A stretch of DNA of 64,000 bases from Chryseobacterium viscerum. GTDB taxonomy: Bacteria > Bacteroidota > Bacteroidia > Flavobacteriales > Weeksellaceae. Position numbers and translations under genes: made by a program. This document shows, in pieces, positions 61,133 to 64,000 of the stretch. The stretch is from the NCBI RefSeq assembly GCF_002899945.2, contig NZ_PPEG02000002.1, positions 124,001-188,000 on the forward strand, given 5' to 3'. The first letter of the stretch is position 1. Each line of letters opens with the position of its first letter. The notes beneath the pieces were generated by a model. It was not told the origin of the DNA, did no database searches, and was given only the letters and a program-made list of their open reading frames with translations.

Positions 61133-63256
61133 TTACTTAAAAATCTTCTGAATCACATTTCCGATCTCCACAAAATCTCCGTGATTTCCTACGGAGCGTA
61201 TTTCCGGACTGTTTTTATCATATTCTGAGAAAGGGAATATCAAAAGATAATTATTATCATTCAGGTTTCTGTTCAGAAGTTCCGGAATCAGTCTCATTCG
61301 CGGAATATAGGACTTCATCCCACGTTTTGCCATCAGAATAATCAATGCTTCATCATCTTTCAGCTGAGCAGCGGTTCTTTCTCCGTCCTGCCATGTGCTC
61401 ATAATAATGAATTCTGCTTCTATATTGGCTTTTTTAATAATTTTCTGTAGAATATCAATAATGTTTTCAGGGGCATAAAAAGCAACTGTTGCTCCGGAAT
61501 TCCTGGCAATATTCCAGACTCTCAGCAGGGCATGGAAGAATCCAGCTTCCTGATGGGCATTTTCAGGAATCATCACTGCATATTTTTTGATGGTGGAAAG
61601 GGGTTGTGCTGCATGATATACGAGTACATTCACATCATCATTCTGCAGATAACCATTGTAAAGATTATATACAAAAGAAGGGGAGAACCCTTTTTCACCC
61701 TCCAATCCTATGATGAGGTCTGTAATTTTCTGTTCTTTAATAACATTGTTGACCCCATTGATAACATCATTGTCGTATCTTTTTAGGGCTTGCAATTTAA
61801 CATCCGCTGCTGCCGCGGCATCTGCTGCCTGATGAAGAAGCTTTTCTGCATTTTTTACAGAAGATTCATTTTTATCTTCATTAATGACATTTAAAGCAAA
61901 CAGATCTTCTGTATTAGAGTGGGCTTTGATTAGGATTCCAAGGTTCACCATTCTTTCAACAGTGGCTTCGTGATTGATGGCCAATAGAATATTCTCTTCC
62001 TCATGAGTGTTCCCGGAAACGGTATCTTCATTGTCGCTTTCCGCAATTTTCTGAGCACTAGCCATAGAAATGAAAGAAGAGATGGTACACGAAATAAGGA
62101 TCAGTAAAATACTTCCGTTCAGGACATGCTCATTCAATAATCTTACAGGTTCTCCAGTCTCCGTTTCAGAGAGGATAATGTTGTATCCTACCATTACTGA
62201 AGCCAGTGTAGCCGCTGCTGAGGCAGAGCTCAATCCGAAAATAAGTTTTCCTTCTTCTTTGGTCAGTCTGAATGTTTTTTGAGTAGCCACTGCAGAAAGA
62301 TATTTCCCTCCGATAGAAGCTACCAGCATAATTCCGGCCACTTCCAGCGTTTCCCAGCTTTTAAAGAAAACCTTAAAATCAATCAGCATTCCCACACTGA
62401 TCAGGAAGAAAGGAATAAAGATGGCATTTCCCACAAATTCAACCCTGTTCATCAAAGAAGAAGTGTGAGGAATAAGCCTGTTTAAAGCTAATCCTGCAAA
62501 GAATGCCCCGATAATAGCTTCCACACCAGCCAATTCTGCAAGCATAGCGGCCAGATAAATCATCACCAATACAAAAATATACTGTGAGATCTTATCATCC
62601 ACTCTTTTGAAAAACCAACGTCCTATAATAGGAAATACAATCAGTACAATTAAAGCAAAAACGACAAAAGAGACAGATAGTTTAACCCAGAACTCTGTTC
62701 CGACATCTCCCTGAGACATTCCCACAATCACGGCAAGTACCAATAATGCCAGAATATCTGTGATCATTGTACCTCCAACGGTGATATTAACCGCTTTATT
62801 TTTTGCAATTCCCAACTTGCTTATCAATGGATATGCAATAAGAGTATGGGATGAAAAAAGACTGGCAAACAGGATAGAAGTCAGCATCGAAAAGTGAAGA
62901 AGGTAATAACCTCCCAGATATCCCAATACAAAAGGAACGGTAAAGGTATAGATACCAAAGGTGAGACTTTTCCATTTATTTTTTTTGAAATCTCCCATGT
63001 CAATTTCCAGCCCTGCCAGAAACATGATGTAAAGCAATCCGGTAGTTCCTGTCACAACAATACTGCTGTCTCTGGACAATACATTGAATCCGTTGGGACC
63101 AATGATCGCTCCGGCAATGATAAGCCCTAACAGGTGAGGAACTTTAATTTTATTAAGCAGCAGGGGTGCTGCAAGGATAATGACCAGTACCAATAGGAAC
63201 TTCAGTACCGGATCTTCTATAGGAAGACTCAGGTTGTGTATACTCAGTAAAATCAT
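61133..63256 (-). CDS. Cation:proton antiporter with C-terminal USP-like domains
   Basis: 707 residues. N-terminal CPA2-type transporter domain (about 1-400) with about 12 hydrophobic segments, including GLEIDMG and VGGTMITDILALL-type antiporter motifs. The C-terminal half (about 430-700) contains two USP-like alpha/beta modules, the usual plan of Bacteroidota Kef-like antiporters. It moves Na+ or K+ against protons; the ion is not readable. It lies 6 bp downstream of the lipoprotein gene, so they share a transcript. Confidence 0.88.
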   Translation of the reverse strand: MILLSIHNLSLPIEDPVLKFLLVLVIILAAPLLLNKIKVPHLLGLIIAGAIIGPNGFNVLSRDSSIVVTGTTGLLYIMFLAGLEIDMGDFKKNKWKSLTFGIYTFTVPFVLGYLGGYYLLHFSMLTSILFASLFSSHTLIAYPLISKLGIAKNKAVNITVGGTMITDILALLVLAVIVGMSQGDVGTEFWVKLSVSFVVFALIVLIVFPIIGRWFFKRVDDKISQYIFVLVMIYLAAMLAELAGVEAIIGAFFAGLALNRLIPHTSSLMNRVEFVGNAIFIPFFLISVGMLIDFKVFFKSWETLEVAGIMLVASIGGKYLSAVATQKTFRLTKEEGKLIFGLSSASAAATLASVMVGYNIILSETETGEPVRLLNEHVLNGSILLILISCTISSFISMASAQKIAESDNEDTVSGNTHEEENILLAINHEATVERMVNLGILIKAHSNTEDLFALNVINEDKNESSVKNAEKLLHQAADAAAAADVKLQALKRYDNDVINGVNNVIKEQKITDLIIGLEGEKGFSPSFVYNLYNGYLQNDDVNVLVYHAAQPLSTIKKYAVMIPENAHQEAGFFHALLRVWNIARNSGATVAFYAPENIIDILQKIIKKANIEAEFIIMSTWQDGERTAAQLKDDEALIILMAKRGMKSYIPRMRLIPELLNRNLNDNNYLLIFPFSEYDKNSPEIRSVGNHGDFVEIGNVIQKIFK

Positions 63257-63262
63257 AAGTGT

Positions 63263-63826
63263 TTATTTTGTGGAACGTACTAATTCAACAGAGAACTTGG
63301 CAGTACAGCCATCAGAGGTGATGCTTCTTGTACCCTTGATCTTGTTGTCTGAAATATCATTAAGAAGAACGCTCATTTCTACATTCTTTTTAGCTGTAGA
63401 ATCTGTCTTGAAAGACAATCTGATCTCATTATTTTCAAATTTGCCTGTATACAGCCTTACCAGATTATTGTTATTGATGATTTTGGTAATAGGCTGGGTA
63501 GAATCGTTATCGAATTCCCAGATATCGGTACGCTGATCACCCACAGCATATTCACTGCAGTTGGATTCTGTACAGATTACCTTTCCGTTCCAGGGACCGG
63601 AAATCTCTGCAGGCCATGTCGCAATCACTACAGAATCTTTTTTTGCATAAATACTGTCCCTCATTTTCAGGAGCGACTGATATTCAGACTCTTTCTTGGC
63701 GAATACTTTTTCTTTTTCTAATAATTGTTTTTCCCTGTCCGTAAGGCTCTTCTCTTTCTCTTTATAGTCGCAGCTTATCAAAAGAAAAGATGCGGCCAGA
63801 AATAAAAAAAATGTGTTTTTCAGCAT
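63263..63826 (-). CDS. Coiled-coil lipoprotein
   Basis: 187 residues from ATG at 63826 (MLKNTFFLFLAASFLLISC); upstream frame extension is not signal-like. Lipobox Cys 19 is followed by DYKEKEKSL and a coiled coil (about 22-60, TDREKQLLEKEKVFAKKESEY). The C-terminal domain has VICTESNCSEYAVGDQRTDIWEF with a Cys pair and a beta-rich end. Function unknown; transcribed with the antiporter. Confidence 0.8.
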   Translation of the reverse strand: MLKNTFFLFLAASFLLISCDYKEKEKSLTDREKQLLEKEKVFAKKESEYQSLLKMRDSIYAKKDSVVIATWPAEISGPWNGKVICTESNCSEYAVGDQRTDIWEFDNDSTQPITKIINNNNLVRLYTGKFENNEIRLSFKTDSTAKKNVEMSVLLNDISDNKIKGTRSITSDGCTAKFSVELVRSTK

Positions 63827-63981
63827 ATTGTATAAGTTGGAGTATACAATATAAGGAAAATGAAGGAAATACAAAACCCAACTGAAGCATATCTGATTTT
63901 AATTATATTTAATAAGTTAAAAAACAGTTGGATAGATTAGGTAAGATTATTGATATTATTTTTACATTAAAATTGAATGGA

Positions 63982-64000
63982 ATGAAAAATATTTTTTTCT
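63982..64000 (+). other. Possible start of the next gene, truncated
   Basis: ATG at 63982 opens a frame MKNIFF, which looks like the beginning of a signal peptide, but only 19 bases remain in the window. The 107 bases before it are AT-rich with no clear promoter (TATTTTTA near 63956 is one base off consensus). Confidence 0.3.

Noticed and set aside
1-64000. CRISPR arrays, tRNA/rRNA genes, insertion sequences and prophage
   Set aside because: No regularly spaced repeats, no tRNA cloverleaf, rRNA, transposase or integrase sequence was recognised on either strand.

Overview
The window is chromosomal DNA from a low-GC member of the Bacteroidota, almost certainly the Chryseobacterium/Elizabethkingia group (Weeksellaceae). 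Evidence: promoters of the TTTG-N19-TAnnTTTG type, a type IX secretion (T9SS) sorting domain, a complete-looking Bat operon, an oleate hydratase whose catalytic residues fall at the Elizabethkingia positions (E122, Y241), short lipoproteins with Bacteroidota-type signal peptides, and several dispersed extragenic palindromes of the kind common in Chryseobacterium. No rRNA, tRNA, CRISPR array, insertion sequence or prophage was seen.

Layout. 1-1596: end of fbp and menC. 1611-1778 (minus): an unlisted 55-codon gene for a Cys-rich double-glycine-leader peptide. 2244-5202: alpha/beta hydrolase and glnS. 5203-5872: non-coding block of nested inverted repeats. 5873-11317: oleate hydratase, AraC regulator, MFS transporter, YpdA-like flavoprotein. 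11403-19044: lipoproteins, a glycosyltransferase/YfhO pair, RlmB and DinB. 19297-27216: MoxR-GNAT-DUF58-BatD-like-BatA-BatB-BatC-BatD operon. 27261-32841: MarC, isochorismate synthase, hotdog thioesterase, acyltransferase, PspC/PadR pair. 33364-43015: XAC2610-like protein, HD phosphohydrolase, thioesterase behind a cobalamin riboswitch, T9SS cargo, MutS2-like ATPase, an acyltransferase pseudogene and ung. 43002-48594: lipoproteins, MscS-type channel, pdxJ, hydrolase. 48709-51254: a microviridin-type graspetide locus (two precursors, two ATP-grasp ligases). 51753-55757: epimerase, acyl-CoA ligase, mvaD and a small membrane peptide. 55802-63826: EEP phosphatase, VOC protein, TSUP permease, DUF1543, purK, cation:proton antiporter and a lipoprotein.

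The most interesting biology is peptide chemistry. The graspetide precursors share a PFFAxFLEKQ leader and a TMKYPSDGDDD core with marinostatin/microviridin-like spacing, and an intrinsic terminator lies between precursors and ligases. The precursors carry a Lys-Gly-Gly leader end, as does the separate Cys-rich peptide at 1611-1778, but no peptidase-containing exporter is present in the window, so a shared exporter elsewhere is inferred. Other points of note are a cobalamin riboswitch whose only downstream gene is an acyl-CoA thioesterase, a possible 20-residue amphipathic peptide with its own terminator, and several genes whose -7 promoter box sits only 4-6 nt before the start codon.
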